This document shows positions 22,901 to 34,610 of a DNA stretch of 64,000 nt, piece by piece. The DNA lies in the NCBI GenBank assembly GCA_047967505.1, contig CM106540.1. One strand, written 5' to 3'. Positions within the stretch are counted from its first letter, which is position 1. Each line of letters starts with the position of its first letter. The notes beneath the pieces are model-generated. The model was not told where the DNA came from and did not search any database. It saw only the letters and a program-made list of their open reading frames with translations. Made by a program: the position numbers and the translations under genes. This DNA is from Dipteris shenzhenensis (taxonomy: Eukaryota; Polypodiophyta; Polypodiopsida; Gleicheniales).

Positions 22901-25900
22901 ATGGATTACAATGTCACTCTCTATCAGAATGGCACTGATGCCAATCTCCCACACCTATTTCCTTGGACCCTAGGAACCACCCTAGTCCATGAGAGTTTGT
23001 TGAGATTGGCACTGGTGCCACTGTCCACAATCTCAATTAGTTTGCCACTCTCACTCTATGTCTATGTTAGTGTCAAGTAGATTGGCAGCAGTGCCATGCT
23101 AACAGGGTAGATGGAAATAGATGTGGAAAGATTTATGCATTAATTGTTTGAAACATTAGCACTCCCTACCAGGATAGCACTCTTCACATCAGGATGGCAC
23201 CCTATAAGAATGGCACTAGTGCCAATCTCCACAATCTCAATTAGCTTGTCAATCAGATTCTATGTCTATGTTAGTGTCAAGGAGATTGCCAATAGTGCCA
23301 TGCTAACAAGGAAGATGGAAACAGATGTGGGAACATTTATGCATTAATTGTATGAGACATTAGCACTCCAAGGATAGCACTCTTTATCAGGATGGCAATG
23401 CTCTATCAGATGAGCTTTGGTAATGGGATGCATAGGAATCATTTTACCTTGGACCCTGGGAGCCATCCTAATCCATGAGAGTTTGTGTAGAATGGCACTT
23501 GTGCCAATCTCCACAATCTCAATTAGTTTGTCAATTTGATTCTATGTCTATGTCAGTGTCAAGTAGATTGGGTGCCCTAGTCCATGAAAGTTTGTGGAGA
23601 TTGGCACTGTTGCCATTCTCCACAATCTCAATTAGTTTCCCACTCTCATTCTATGTCTATGTTAGTGTCAAAGATTGGCAGCAGTGACATGCTAACAAGG
23701 AAGATGGAAATAGATGTGGAAATATTTATGCATTAATTGTTTGAGACATTGGCACTCCCTACAAGGATAGCACTCTCCATCATGATGGCACACTCCATCA
23801 AGATGGCACCCTCTAAGGATGACACTGTCCATCGGAATGATGTTGAACTTTGGTAATGGTATGCCTAGAAATTATTTTACCCTAGACCCTGGGAGCCATC
23901 CTAATCCGTGAGAGTATGTGGAGAACTGCACTGGTGCCAATCTCCATGAGCTCATGGGTTAGAATTTCACTCTCTATTAGAATGGCACTGGTGCCAATCT
24001 CTATCAGAATGACCTTGAGCCTTGGAAATGGGAATATTTATGCATTGATTGTTTGAGACATTGGCACTCCCTACCAAGATAGCACTCTCCATCATGATGG
24101 CACTCTCCATAAGAATGACCTTGAGCTTTGGAAATGGGATGCATAGAAATTATTTTACCTTGGACCCTAGGAGCCATCCTAATCCATGAGAGTTTGTGGA
24201 GAATGGCACTGGTGCCAATCTCCCACATCTGTTTTCTTGGACCCTAGGAGCCACCTAGGGATTGGCAGTAATGTCATGCTAATAGTTCAATTAGTTTGCA
24301 CTTCTCATTCTATGTATATGTGGATTTCAAGTAGATTGGAAGCAGTGCCATGCTAACAGGGGAGATGGAAACAGATGTGGGACATTGGCATAGTGCTACT
24401 ATCCACAAACTCTCATGGATTACAATGTCACTCTCTATCAGAATGGCACTAGTGACAATCTCCCACATCTGTTCCCTTGGACCCTAGGAGCCACCCTAAT
24501 CCATGAGAATCTATGGAGATTGGAACTAGTGCCATTCTCCATAATCTCAATTAGTTTGTCACCCTTATTCTATGTCTATATCAGTGTCAAGTAGGTTGGC
24601 AGCAATGCCATTCTAACAGGGAAGATTGAAATAGATGTGGGAACATTTATTCATTGATTGTTTGAGACATTGGCACTCCCTACTAGGATAGCACTCTCCA
24701 TCAGGATGGCACTCTCCATCAGAATGATCTTGAACTTTCGTAATGGGATGCATAGGAATTATTTTACCTTGGACATTGGGAGCCATCCTAATCCATCAGA
24801 GTTTGTGGAGAATGGCACTGGTTCCAATCTGCACAATCTCATGGGTTAGAATGTCACTCTCTATCAGAATGGTAGTGCCATGTCTATGTCAGTGTTAAGT
24901 AGATTGGTAATAGTGCCATGTTGTTAGGGAAGATGGAAATAGATGTGGGACATTCATGCATAACATTTTTGAGACATTGGCACAATGCCACTATCCACAA
25001 GCTCTCATGGATTAGAATGGCACTCTCTCTCAGAATGGCACTCTGCATGAGAATGGCACCCTATAAGGATGTCACTCTCTATTAGAATGACCTTGAACTG
25101 ATGCCAATCCCCACAATCTCATGGGTTAAAATGACCTTGAACTAGTGCCAGTCACAAAGAGAATCAAATCAATGCCCACTAAAGTATGATTGTAGAGAAT
25201 CCTTCTTATTTTGTCACTAGTCCAATCATTCTGATGGTAGTCTCCATAAGAATGACACTCTATCAGGATGGCAATCTCCATCTGAATGACCTTGAGCTTT
25301 GGTAATGGGATGCATAGGAATCATTTTACCTTGGACCCTGGGAGCCATCCTAATCCACAATCTCAATTAGTTTGCCAATATGATTCTATGTCTATGTCAG
25401 TGTCAAGTAAATTGGCACCACTGCCATGCTAACAAGGAAGATGGAAACAGATGCGGGAACATTTATGCATTAATTGTATGAGACATTGGCACTCCTTCCA
25501 AGGATAGCACTCTCTGTCAGTATGGCACTCTCTATTCGGATGGCACTGTGCCATTCTCTATCATGAGAGTTTGTGGAGAATGACACTGTGCCATTTTGAA
25601 CAATTCAATTAGTTTTCCACTCTTACTTCTTTGTATATGTTAGTTTCAAGTAGATTGGCAGAAGTGCCATGCTAACAGGGGAGATGGAAACAGATGTGGG
25701 ACATTGGCGCAGTGCCACTATCCATAAACTCTCATAGATTACAATGTCACTCTCTATTAGAATGGCACTGGTGCCAATCTCCCACATCTGTTTTCTTGGA
25801 CCCTAGGAGCCACCCTAGTCCATGAGAGTTTGGGGAGATTGGCACTGGTGCCATTCTCTACAATCTCAATTAGTATTCCACTCTCATTCTATGTCTATGT

Positions 25901-26262
25901 TAGTGTCAAGTATATTGGCAACAGTGCCATACTAATAGGAAGATGGGAGCTGATGTGAGAACATTTATGCATTAATTGTTTTAGACATTGGCACTCCCTA
26001 CTAGTATACCACTCTCCATCAGGATGGCACTCTCCATCAAAATGACCTTGAGCTCGGATGCATAGGAGTCATTTTACCTTGGACCCTGTTGGCCATCCTA
26101 ATCCATGGGAGTTTGTGGAGAATGGCACTTGTGCCAATCTGCATAATCTTATGGGTTAGAATGTCACTCTCTAGCGGAATGGCACTAGTGCCAATCTCTA
26201 TCACAATTACCTTGAGCTTTGGAAATGGGGTGCCATTCTCTCACATCTGTTTCCTTGGACAC
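19942..26262. repeat. Complex satellite 2, block A
   Basis: A dense array of a limited set of modules. They include TATCAGAATGGCACTGGTGCC, CAATCTCCACAATCTCA, CTTGGACCCTAGGAGCC, AATCCATGAGAGTTTGTGG, TATGTCTATGTTAGTGTCAA, GTAGATTGGCAGCAGTGCCA, ACATTTATGCATTAATTG and ACTCTCCATCAGGATGGC. The GGCAC-NN-GTGCC dyad recurs dozens of times, and with centre TA it is a perfect 12-bp palindrome. Local 18-bp periodicity is visible in runs of GCACTCTCCATCAGGATG. Frames of 60-100 codons recur in register with the modules and are not genes. Most of the block is paralogous to 53.0-63.5 kb. Confidence 0.9.
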
Positions 26263-26440
26263 ACACACACACACAGAGGGAGAGAGAGAGAAAAAGAGGG
26301 AGAGAGGGAGAGAGGGGGGATATAGCTATTGTAAGTGCACAAAGAGGAAGGGGGGGACGTAGAGCTAGCGAAGGAGAGAGAGGGGGGACCTAGCTACTGC
26401 AAGTGCATAGACACACAGAGAGAGAGAGAGAGGGGGGGGG
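26263..26440. repeat. CA and GA microsatellites
   Basis: (CA)n at 26,260-26,275 passes into (GA)n with GGGGGG interruptions; GTAAGTGCACAAAGAGG and GCAAGTGCATAGACACAC recur inside. The same arrangement is found at 63,476-63,640 after the second copy of satellite 2. Confidence 0.85.
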
Positions 26441-26642
26441 GGTTGGCAGGGAAAAGAGCTGGAGTGAGAGATAGAGATGGGGGTGGAGTTTAAGAGAGGA
26501 GAGAGTGTACAAAAGAAAGTGATATGGAGGGTTGGGAATTGAAAAGTCTTTGTGGAATTGTAGTTCCATTTCTTGTCTATTACAACTTTAAAAAACACAT
26601 GTCTCTGTGAAATTAAATTTTTATCACTTGACTATTACACCA

Positions 26643-26886
26643 TTAGAGAGAGCATATGTCCTTGAAAGTGCCTACTATGGCATTGGCTTTATGAAAACAA
26701 GTGGACTTTAAATCCGCAGGCCATGCGTAACTAGGTCTGGCATCGCAAATCTCCTCACAAACTCTCCTCACAACCTGTTTCAAATCTTCCGCCAGCTTGT
26801 AAGCATTCAACAACTCCTCTTTTTGCTCTTGGCATTCCTTGTCTTCACCGTTTTGTTCAATACATCTTCTACCACCACTGCCATAT
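26643..26886 (-). CDS. Exon-like frame conserved in the 37-kb duplication (copy A)
   Basis: The minus strand reads open from a good acceptor (TTTTTGTACAAG, ending at 26,887) for about 80 codons to TAA at 26643-26645. It is Lys/Glu-rich then Cys-containing: CIEQNGEDKECQEQKEELL, YKLAEDLKQVVRRVCEE, RPSYAWPADLKSTCFHKA, NAIVGTFKDICSL. I do not recognise the family. It lacks its own ATG, so it would be a terminal exon. The frame and stop are preserved in the diverged duplicate at 63,837-64,000, where substitutions are mostly conservative or silent. That argues for a real coding exon, or at least a recent gene fragment. Confidence 0.55.
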
Positions 26887-26963
26887 CTTGTACAAAAATT
26901 TAGCTCTTTAGCATAAGAAGTATGTAATTAAAAGAAACAAAAAAGAAAGCTAGGGATATTCAC

Positions 26964-27173
26964 CTCTTCTTCTAAGTTCAAATCAAGTAGTCATGTGCGT
27001 AACATATCCTCCTCGAATGATTTTCTGCTCATGGGTCCATACAAAAGGGATCTAGGACAGAATTTGAGTTCAGTAAATGAAGTCACATAGTAATTGTCCA
27101 TTGTCTTGGAGGGAAAGTGAGAGAAGGAGAGTGAGGGAGTGATAGTGAGGGAGCGATAGTGAGGGATGCACAA
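26964..27173 (-). pseudogene. Possible upstream exon of the 26.6-kb frame
   Basis: The minus strand carries KFCPRSLLYGPMSRKSFEE, an in-frame TGA, then LLDLNLEEE up to a GT donor (GAG|GTGAAT) at 26,963. The 77-bp interval 26,887-26,963 begins GTGAAT, is T-rich and ends TACAAG, as a short plant intron would. However, the phase at the donor does not match the frame of the downstream exon, and the TGA (possible CGA to TGA change) breaks it. Either one indel has occurred or the exon model is wrong. Confidence 0.35.
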
Positions 27174-27359
27174 TGAGCCGCCCCTCTTTCAAGAGTGATA
27201 GAAAGTGAGGGAACAGACAATGACATAAAGTGAAAGAAGCACCCTTTTCAAGGCAGTCTTATCGTCATACCACTTTTGGTCAATTACTTATTTCATCTTT
27301 TGTGTACTTTATGTTGTAGATCACTTTCCTTCACCTCTATCACTCGTTTTTCCCAAGAT

Positions 27360-27710
27360 ATACCTCATAATTTGTGATGTAGAGAAGTCAAGAGAGAGGG
27401 AGAAAGAGAGTGAGAGATAGAGTGAAAGAGAGAGAGAGGATAAGTGTAGGAATATGGTTCGTGAATCAGAGAGAAAGAGGTAGATTGAGAGACAGAAAAA
27501 GGGAGAGAGAGAAGAAGAGGAATCCAGTTCGTCTGATCCACTGACATCTCGCTCAGGTGTGATCAAGTTTTGCCTATTGTAGAAGGTTCTCATGGTGGGG
27601 GGGAGGCTGAGATAGGGGGGGGATCTTGCTGGAGAGCCAGAGAGACAGAGAGACAGAGATAGAGATAAAGATAGAGACAGAGACACACAGAGAGAGAGAG
27701 AGAGAGAGAT
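27360..27710. repeat. GA-rich microsatellite tract
   Basis: Interrupted (GA)n and GACAGAGA/GATAGAGA repeats close the interruption in satellite 2; the array resumes directly at about 27,710 with GACACTCTCTATCGG. The unassigned part 27,175-27,360 has GTGAGGGA repeats and no recognisable gene. Confidence 0.8.
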
Positions 27711-30700
27711 GACACTCTCTATCGGAACGACACTCTCTATTAGAGTGGCACTGGTGCCATTCTCTATCACAATGGCACTAGTGCCACACTCATTCTATGT
27801 CTATGTCTATAGTACCATGCTGATAGGGAAGATGAGAACATATGTGGAACATTGGCACTCTCTTTCAGGATGGCACTCTGTATCAAAATGGCACTGCTGC
27901 CACTCTCATTCTGTGTCTATGTCAGTGTCAAGTAGATTGGCAGTAGTGCCATGCTGATAGGGAAGATGGAAACAGATGTAGAACATTGGCACTCTCTATC
28001 AGGATGGCACTCTCTATCAGAATGGCACTAGTGCCAGTCTCATTCTATGTCTATGTCAGTGTCAAGTAGATTGGCAGCAGTGCCATGCTAACAGAGATGC
28101 TAACAGAGAAGATGGAAACAAATGTGTGAACAATTATGCATAACATTTTTGAGACATTGGCATTCTCTCTCATGATGGCACTCTCTCTCAGAATGGCATT
28201 GGTGCCACTCTCATTTGGGTCAGTCCATAGAGAATTATTCTACCATAGACCTTGAGAGCCATCCTAATCCATGAGAGTTTGTAGAGAATGCTATTGGTGC
28301 CAATCTCTACAATCTCAATTAGTTTGCCACTATCATTCTATGTCTATGTCAGTGTCAGTAGTAGATTGGCTGAGCAATGCCATGCTAATAGGGAAGGTTG
28401 AAAACAGAGAGAATGGCAGTGGTGCCAATCTCATTTGTTTCAGTCACACACAAAACCAGATCAGTGCCCCTTGAAGTTAGATTCTAGAGAATTCTCCATA
28501 AATGAATGGCACTTGTGCCAATCTCATGCAATTCATGTGCCTCCTTCTTATTTTGTTAGTACTCCAGTCCTTTGTTTTAGGATTTATATCATAACTACTA
28601 GACCTTGAGAGTTTGTGGGGATTGGCACTAGTGACATTCTCCACAATCTCAATTAGTTTACCCCTCATTCTATGGAAGTTGGAAATAGATGTGGAACATT
28701 GGCACTCTCTATCATGATGGCACTCTCTATCAGAATGGCACTGGTGCCACTCTCATTCTATGTCTATGTCAGTGTCAAGTAGATTGGTAGTAGTGCCACA
28801 CTAACAGAGAAGATGGAAACAAATGTGGGAACATTTATGCATAACATTTTTTATACATTGGCATTCTCTCTCAGGATGGCACTCTCTATCAGAATGGCAC
28901 TGGTGCCACTCTAATTTGGATCAGTCACACAGAGAATTATTTTACCATAGGCCTTGAGAGCCATCCTAATCCATGAGAGCCTGTAGAGAATGGCACTGGT
29001 GCCAATCTCTACAATCTCAATTAGTTTTCCACTCTCATTCTATGTCTATGTTAGTGTCAGTAGTAGATTGGCTGAGCAATGCCATGCTAATAGGGAAGGT
29101 GAAAAATAGAGAGAATGGCAGTGGTGCAAATCTCATTTGTGTCAGTCACACATAGAACCAGATCAGTGCCCCCTGAAGTTAGATTCTAGAGAATTCTCCA
29201 TAAGAGAATGGCACTTGTGCCAATCTCATGCAATTCATGTACCTCTTGTTTTAGGATTTATATCATAACTACTAGACCTTGAGAGTTTGTGGGGATTGAC
29301 ACTAGTGCCATCCTCCACAATCTCAATTAGTTTACCACTCATTCTATGGAAGATGGAAACAGATGTCGAACATTGGCACTCTCTATCATGATGGCACTCT
29401 CTATCAGAATGGCACTGGTGCCACTCTCATTCTATTTCTATGTCAGTGTCAAGTAGATTGGTAGTAGTGCCATGCTAACAGAGAAAATTGAAACAAATGT
29501 GGGAACATTTATGCATAACATTTTTGAGACATTGGCATTCTCTTTCAAGATGGCACTCTCTATCAGAATGGCATTGGTGCCACTCTCATTTGGATCAGTC
29601 ACACAGAGCATTATTTTACCATAGACCTTGAGAGCCATCCTAATCCATGAGAGTTTGTAGATAATTGCACTGGTGCCTATGTCTACAATATCAATTAGTT
29701 TGGCACTCTCATTCTATGTCTATGTTAGTGTCAGTAGTAGATTGGCTGATCAATGCCATGCTAATAGGGAAGGTGGAAAAAAGAGAGAATGGCAGTGGTG
29801 CCAATCTCATTTGTGTCAGCCACACACAAAAGAGACACAGAACGAGATCAGTGCCCCTTGAAGTTAGATTCTAGAGAATTCTCCATAAGAGAATGGCACT
29901 TGTGCCAATCTCATGCAATTCATGTACCTCATTCTTATTATGTCACTACTCCAGTCCTTTGTTTTAGGATTTATATCATAACTACTAGACCTTGAGAGTT
30001 TGTGGGGATTGGCACTAGTGCCATTCTCCACAATCTCAATTAGTTTACCACTCATTCCACGGAAGATGGAAATAGATGTGGAACATTGGCACTCTCTATC
30101 CTGATGGCACTCTCTATCAGAATGGCACTGGTGCCACTCTCATTCTATGTCTATGTCAGAATGGCACTAGCACTATCAAGATAGCACTGGTGCCACTCTC
30201 ATTCTATGTCTATGTAAGTGTCAAGTAGATTGGCAATAGTGCCATGCTGATAGGGAAGAAGGAAACAGATGTGGAACATTGACTCTCTCTATCAGGATGG
30301 CACTCTCTAGGAGAATGGCACTAGTGCCATTCTCTATCAGAATAGCGTTGGTGCCACTCTCATTCTATGTCTATGTTAGTGTTAAGTAGATTGGCAGCAG
30401 TGCCATGCTAATACAGAATATGGAAACAAATGTGGGAACATTTATGCATAAGATTTTTAAGACATTGGCACTCTCTATCAGGATGGCACTCGTGCCATTC
30501 TCTATCAAAATGGCACTGGTGCCACTCTCATTCTATGTCTATGTGAGTGTCAAGTAGATTGGTAGATGTGCCATGCTAATAGGGAAGATGGAAACAAATG
30601 TGGGACATTTATGCATTACATTTTGGAGAGATTGACACACTGCCACTATCCACAAACTCTTATGGATGAGAACGGCACTAGTGCCAATCTCATTTGTGTT

Positions 30701-31330
30701 AGATTGTAGAGAATTCTCCATGTGAGTTTGTACAAAAAGGCACTTGTGCCAATCTCATGCAATTCATCTCCACAATCACAATTAGTTTTCCACTTTGATT
30801 CTATGTCTATGTCAGTGTTAAATACATTGGCAGCAATGCCATGCGAACATTTATGCATTATATTTTTGAGACATTGGCAATCTCTATCAAGAAAGCACTC
30901 TCTATCAAGATGGCACTCTCTTTCAGCACTCTTTATCAAGATGGGACTCTCTATCAAGATGCACTCTCTATCAGAATAGCAATATCTATCAGGATAGTAC
31001 TCTGTGATTCAAATGGCACTGGTGCCATTCTCTATCAGAATGGTAGTGGTGCCACTCCCATTAGTATATCTATGTTAGTGTCAAGTAGATTGGTAGTAGT
31101 GCCATGTTGTTAGGGAAGATGGAAACAGATGTGGAATATTTATGCATAACATTCTTGAGACATTGTTACAGTGCCACTATTCACAAACTCTCATGGATTA
31201 GAATGGCACTGGTACCTATCTCATTTGTGTCTTTCACAAAGAGAATCATGCATGTGAGTTTGTAGAGAATGGCACTTGTTCCAATCTCAGCCAACTTTAA
31301 GTATGGCACTTGTGCCAATCTCAGTCAACT
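27710..31330. repeat. Complex satellite 2, variant block with about 690-bp tandem units
   Basis: Same dyad and modules as block A but in different proportions (CTCTATCAGAATGGCACTGG and CACTCTCATTCTATGTCTATG dominate). A longer unit is repeated at least three times: GAAGTTAGATTCTAGAGAAT appears at about 28,468, 29,176 and 29,862, each followed by CTCCATAA, GGCACTTGTGCCAATC and GGATTTATATCATAACTAC. The array breaks down after 31,300 into short copies of GGCACTTGTGCCAATCTCAG. Confidence 0.88.
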
Positions 31331-31534
31331 TTAAGTAGATTGGCAACAATGACCAACCAAAAAACAAGGTGAAAATAGATCAACCAAATGAATTATCCAT
31401 TTCGAAATCATATTCTAGATACTATGAGTAGTTCAAATCTACCCCAAAATGATCTTATTTTCTCTCTTATCTCTAATTGTTAGTAGTATATTTCTCATGC
31501 AGGAATATAATTCTCTCTAATTGCTCATGTAGGA

Positions 31535-32778
31535 ATGGCTAAGGGAAAGAGAAAGGTTTCAGAGGTGAGAACTTTTGATGGAATCTCTGCTAGAAAGGGA
31601 TGGTACTTGGACATATTCAGTAGTGAACTACAGTGGCTCAAGAAGATCCATTGTTTTGTTAATCTCTTAAAAACTTCATTTGAGGATGTGGGGGAGGCTA
31701 AAGAGATAGTGGAACTAAAGTCCAAGAAACAGATTGTCTTGAGGTTCATCCCGATGCTTCTATAGTGTATCTTTTGGATCCCACTTGCTATGACAATGCG
31801 AGGATGATATCCAATATGGATGACTCGATGGAATCCAAGGGATGGACCATTGACCATGAGAATTTAAGCAACACTCAAATCTTGGATGCCTTTTCTGTAG
31901 TGTTAAAGACTTTAAAGGAAGATAATGCCATGACTAATAAGAGATCAAAGAAACTCAAGAGAATTGAAGAAAAAAGCAAAGAGAAAGATGAGGAGAAAGA
32001 GTCAAGTCCACTATCTAGCACTGGAACGGCTAAAGAGAAGGTGTTTGACAAAGATATGACTGGGGATACAAGCACTATTGAGGACAAGGCAAATGTATCT
32101 GGAATAGAAGATAGAATAGTGCCACATGAGAAAGCAATGAAAAATATTGATTATAAAGCAATCCAAAAGAAAATTGAAAATTTTGAGGAGAAGGATACTA
32201 GCTTGTCAGGATTTATGGATTATGCAGAGTATTTTCCATTTGGGCTTGAGTACGAGGTGTCAGTTCCGGTTGTGAATTGCCATAAAGCACCAAGTCAATC
32301 TGCATACAGAACCTTGACTCTTTCCTATGTCAATGAATTGGTACACAAATTTGCTACTATGTCAAAATACCCGGCAACATGCACATATCTTATGTCATTC
32401 CACATGCACTCAAAGACTCTGCGCAAGGATGAGGTACAAAAAGAAAGATTGCAGGAATATAATTATTGGATTCTTGTAGGTCAACACTCAATACTTGCAG
32501 CAAAATTTTTTGTGGAAAGTGCACCACCACAAGGAGAGGTGTTTGCTACAAGGAAGAGCTTCTATACAAGGAGGAAGTCATCATTGTTGTCAATGCTCCG
32601 GTCGGTGTGAGCTACAAGATAACATCGATGGCTAACATGGAGGCTCAAACAATTCTAAAGAACCAGCCATACATTGACATCTTACAGCATTTAAGGTCCC
32701 AATGGAATGCATTTGGATGACCAAATAAGCCAGCTCCAAGACTTGTGAAAGGTCATGCAGATTGCCAAAATTGGGATG
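31535..32778 (+). pseudogene. Unidentified plant gene with two frameshifts; weak ParB-like motif
   Basis: ATG at 31535 opens a frame (MAKGKRKVSEVRTFDGI, GWYLDIFSSELQWLKK). It shifts near 31,730 into VYLLDPTCYDNARMI and continues through a highly charged linker (about 31,910-32,150) to GFMDYAEYFPFGLEYE, LSYVNELVHKFATMSKYPAT and NYWILVGQHSILAAKFF. A second shift near 32,540 leads to VIIVVNAPVGVSYKI, MANMEAQTILKNQPYIDIL and a TGA (32718-32720, possibly TGG originally). Homology-like text continues to NWD followed by GTAAGT at 32,778, a strong donor. The GQHS..AA motif followed by an N-x-EAQ helix recalls ParB/sulfiredoxin-like domains (weak inference). The next exon is absent; Ty3/gypsy sequence starts 85 bp later, so the gene is probably truncated by it. 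Confidence 0.55.
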
Positions 32779-32862
32779 TAAGTATTCCTCTCTTTTTATT
32801 GCTATATTTTTTCATGAAATTTTCAAGTATATTTTTCAATTCAAGTTACAAGTTATTTTGGA

Positions 32863-33180
32863 GATTGGATCTAGTTGAGTTTAAAGATGTTTTTTTGTCT
32901 AATTTTCCTGATGGTTTACCCCCCAAGAGAGAAGTAGATAATAAGATAGATATAATTCTTGGATCTACACATGTTTGTAAACCCCCTTATAGACTTAGTC
33001 AAACAAAAGAATGAGAGGTGAAAAGATAATTAACTGGATATCTTAGGAAGGGCCAACTTCAACCAAGTAACTAACCTTGGTCTTCACTGATTTTACTGGT
33101 TAAGAAAAAAGATGGTACTTTGTGTTTATGCATAGATTACCGAGCTTTAAATAAAATTAGACTAAAAATAAGTACCCTAT
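32863..33180 (+). pseudogene. Ty3/gypsy reverse transcriptase, N-terminal fragment
   Basis: VEFKDVFLSNFPDGLPPKRE, then KIDIILGSTHVCKPPYRLS, correspond to the segment just before the gypsy RT fingers; [20 protein letters not shown] follows, with interruptions, and matches the conserved RT motif that includes the first catalytic-site neighbourhood. The copy ends at ISTLC near 33,178, before the palm motif, and joins RNase H-like sequence. Confidence 0.85.
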
Positions 33181-33183
33181 GCC

Positions 33184-33430
33184 TTGATCAACTTCTATAG
33201 GAAATTCATTAAGAAGTTTGTTAGAGTCACCAAACTACTTCATCTGTTAATAAGAGTAGAAACAAAGTTTGGATGGAGCAAGAACAAAGTGCAACATTCT
33301 AGATCCTACAAGAAATGGTGATCAAGGCACCAATCCTTCAATATTCTGATTAGAATTTGATATTCCATGTGCATATTTATGCACCAAGGATGGCCATTGG
33401 ATCCATCTTTGCTCACATGAGGCAACACTA
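33184..33430 (+). pseudogene. Ty3/gypsy RT-RNase H connection fragment
   Basis: [17 protein letters not shown] corresponds to the motif NFYRRFI that follows the RT domain. Then KAPILQYSD and FHVHIYAPRMAIGSIFAHMR match the start of gypsy RNase H, in which an Asp normally precedes the Ala. Here it reads YAPRM, so an expected active-site Asp has changed. The fragment lies upstream of the RT core, evidence of deletion or of joining of two elements. Confidence 0.7.
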
Positions 33431-33449
33431 GATTTCCCCCTCTACCAAG

Positions 33450-34105
33450 CGAGTTGAATGTTCTCATCAGTAGAGATGAAATTGATGATCTCTTCAATCA
33501 ATTGCAAGGGAAAAAACATTTCACTAAAATTAACTTGTGATCGGGATATCACCAAGTGTGTATTAGAGAAGAGGATGTCCCTACGACATTGTTTCATACT
33601 AGGTGCAGGCATTATTAGTTTAGAGTAATGCCATTTGGTTTAACAAATACTCTAGCAACTTTTATGACACTTATGAATAGTGTCTTGAGGCCATATTTAG
33701 AAAAATTTGTTGTAGTATTTTTCGATGATATTCTTGTCTATAGTAAAGCAAGGAAAAATCATTTGGAACATTTGTGAAAGGTGTTTTAGTTGGTTATGGA
33801 TAACTCTCTTTTTTCTAAAGAATCCAAATGTGAATTCTTTGCAAAAGAAGTAAAGTACTTGGGACATAATATATCCTAAGAAGGGATTCGTATGGGTCTT
33901 GAAAAGGTAAGGGCCATATTGGAGTGGCCACATCCTACAAACCTACAAGAATTATAGATATTCTTAGGTTTTTGGACTTTAGATGAGATTCATCCAAGAG
34001 TATGCTAAGATTGTTGTTCCGATGATGGATCATCTTAAGGGAAAGGGAAGTACCTTCATATGGGATGAAACCCAAAATAAGAGTTTTGAAAAGTTGAAGT
34101 TATGC
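33450..34105 (+). pseudogene. Ty3/gypsy reverse transcriptase core
   Basis: [52 protein letters not shown] and [20 protein letters not shown] give the palm with the FxDD form of the catalytic motif, followed by KYLGHNIS, EGIRMGLEKVRAILEWPHP and TNLQEL, then in another frame IVVPMMDHLKGKGSTFIWDE. The frame is broken by several stops, including TGA and TAG, and one frameshift. Confidence 0.88.
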
Positions 34106-34112
34106 AAACCCA

Positions 34113-34363
34113 CACAATAGAAGGTTGGAGTTTGAAGAAAATGAGAAAGTCTTTCTTTGAGTGCCCGAATCTTCAAAACCTCTAAGAGGTAAATGTCCAA
34201 AATTTTCTCCTAAGTATTGTGGACCATTCATAATACTTAAGAGAATTGGAGAACTTCGTTACAAGTTAGCCTTACCACAAGGATGTAGAGTACATCTAGT
34301 TTTTCATGTGATAGGCTTAAAAGAAAGTTGTGAGATAATGAAAATCTCAAGGGAAATGAAGTC
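34113..34363 (+). pseudogene. Ty3/gypsy integrase C-terminal region
   Basis: RRLEFEENEKVFL, a TGA, then KFSPKYCGPFIILKRIGELR, YKLALPQGC and RVHLVFHVIGLKE match the conserved end of gypsy integrase (the GPF/Y module). It is joined directly to the RT core with loss of RNase H and the integrase catalytic domain. Frame ends at TAG 34,363. Confidence 0.85.
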
Positions 34364-34610
34364 CTAGTTGAACTCATTGAACCTGCATACAATATATAAA
34401 GGGTCGGGGTCTAGGGACAATTTTAGGCTGAAGCCATAAGATGGAGTGCAATGCAAAGGCCTAGAGGGCATATTAAGGTTTATAAGGGACACATTGAGGA
34501 CCACGTGGCAAGCATTCCATTCAAGGGGGGATTCCAATGGATAAACCTCAGGTGATGACCTCATGGCACAGTGGGAAGTGGAAGGAGCTGAGTATAGGGG
34601 AATCCTACAG

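Larger units (their letters stand above)
32860..34610 (+). mobile_element. Rearranged Ty3/gypsy retrotransposon remnant
   Basis: Four pol fragments on the plus strand: reverse transcriptase start, an RNase H-region piece, the reverse transcriptase core, and the integrase C-terminus. The order is not that of one intact element, since an RNase H piece lies between two RT pieces. No LTR, primer site, protease or integrase catalytic core was seen. Stops and frameshifts are frequent. Gene content beyond 34,363 is doubtful. Confidence 0.85.

Noticed and set aside
20105-31113. Many similar 60-118-codon frames in satellite 2 (block A)
   Set aside because: They follow the modular DNA repeats; the same modules are read in different frames, with no family match.
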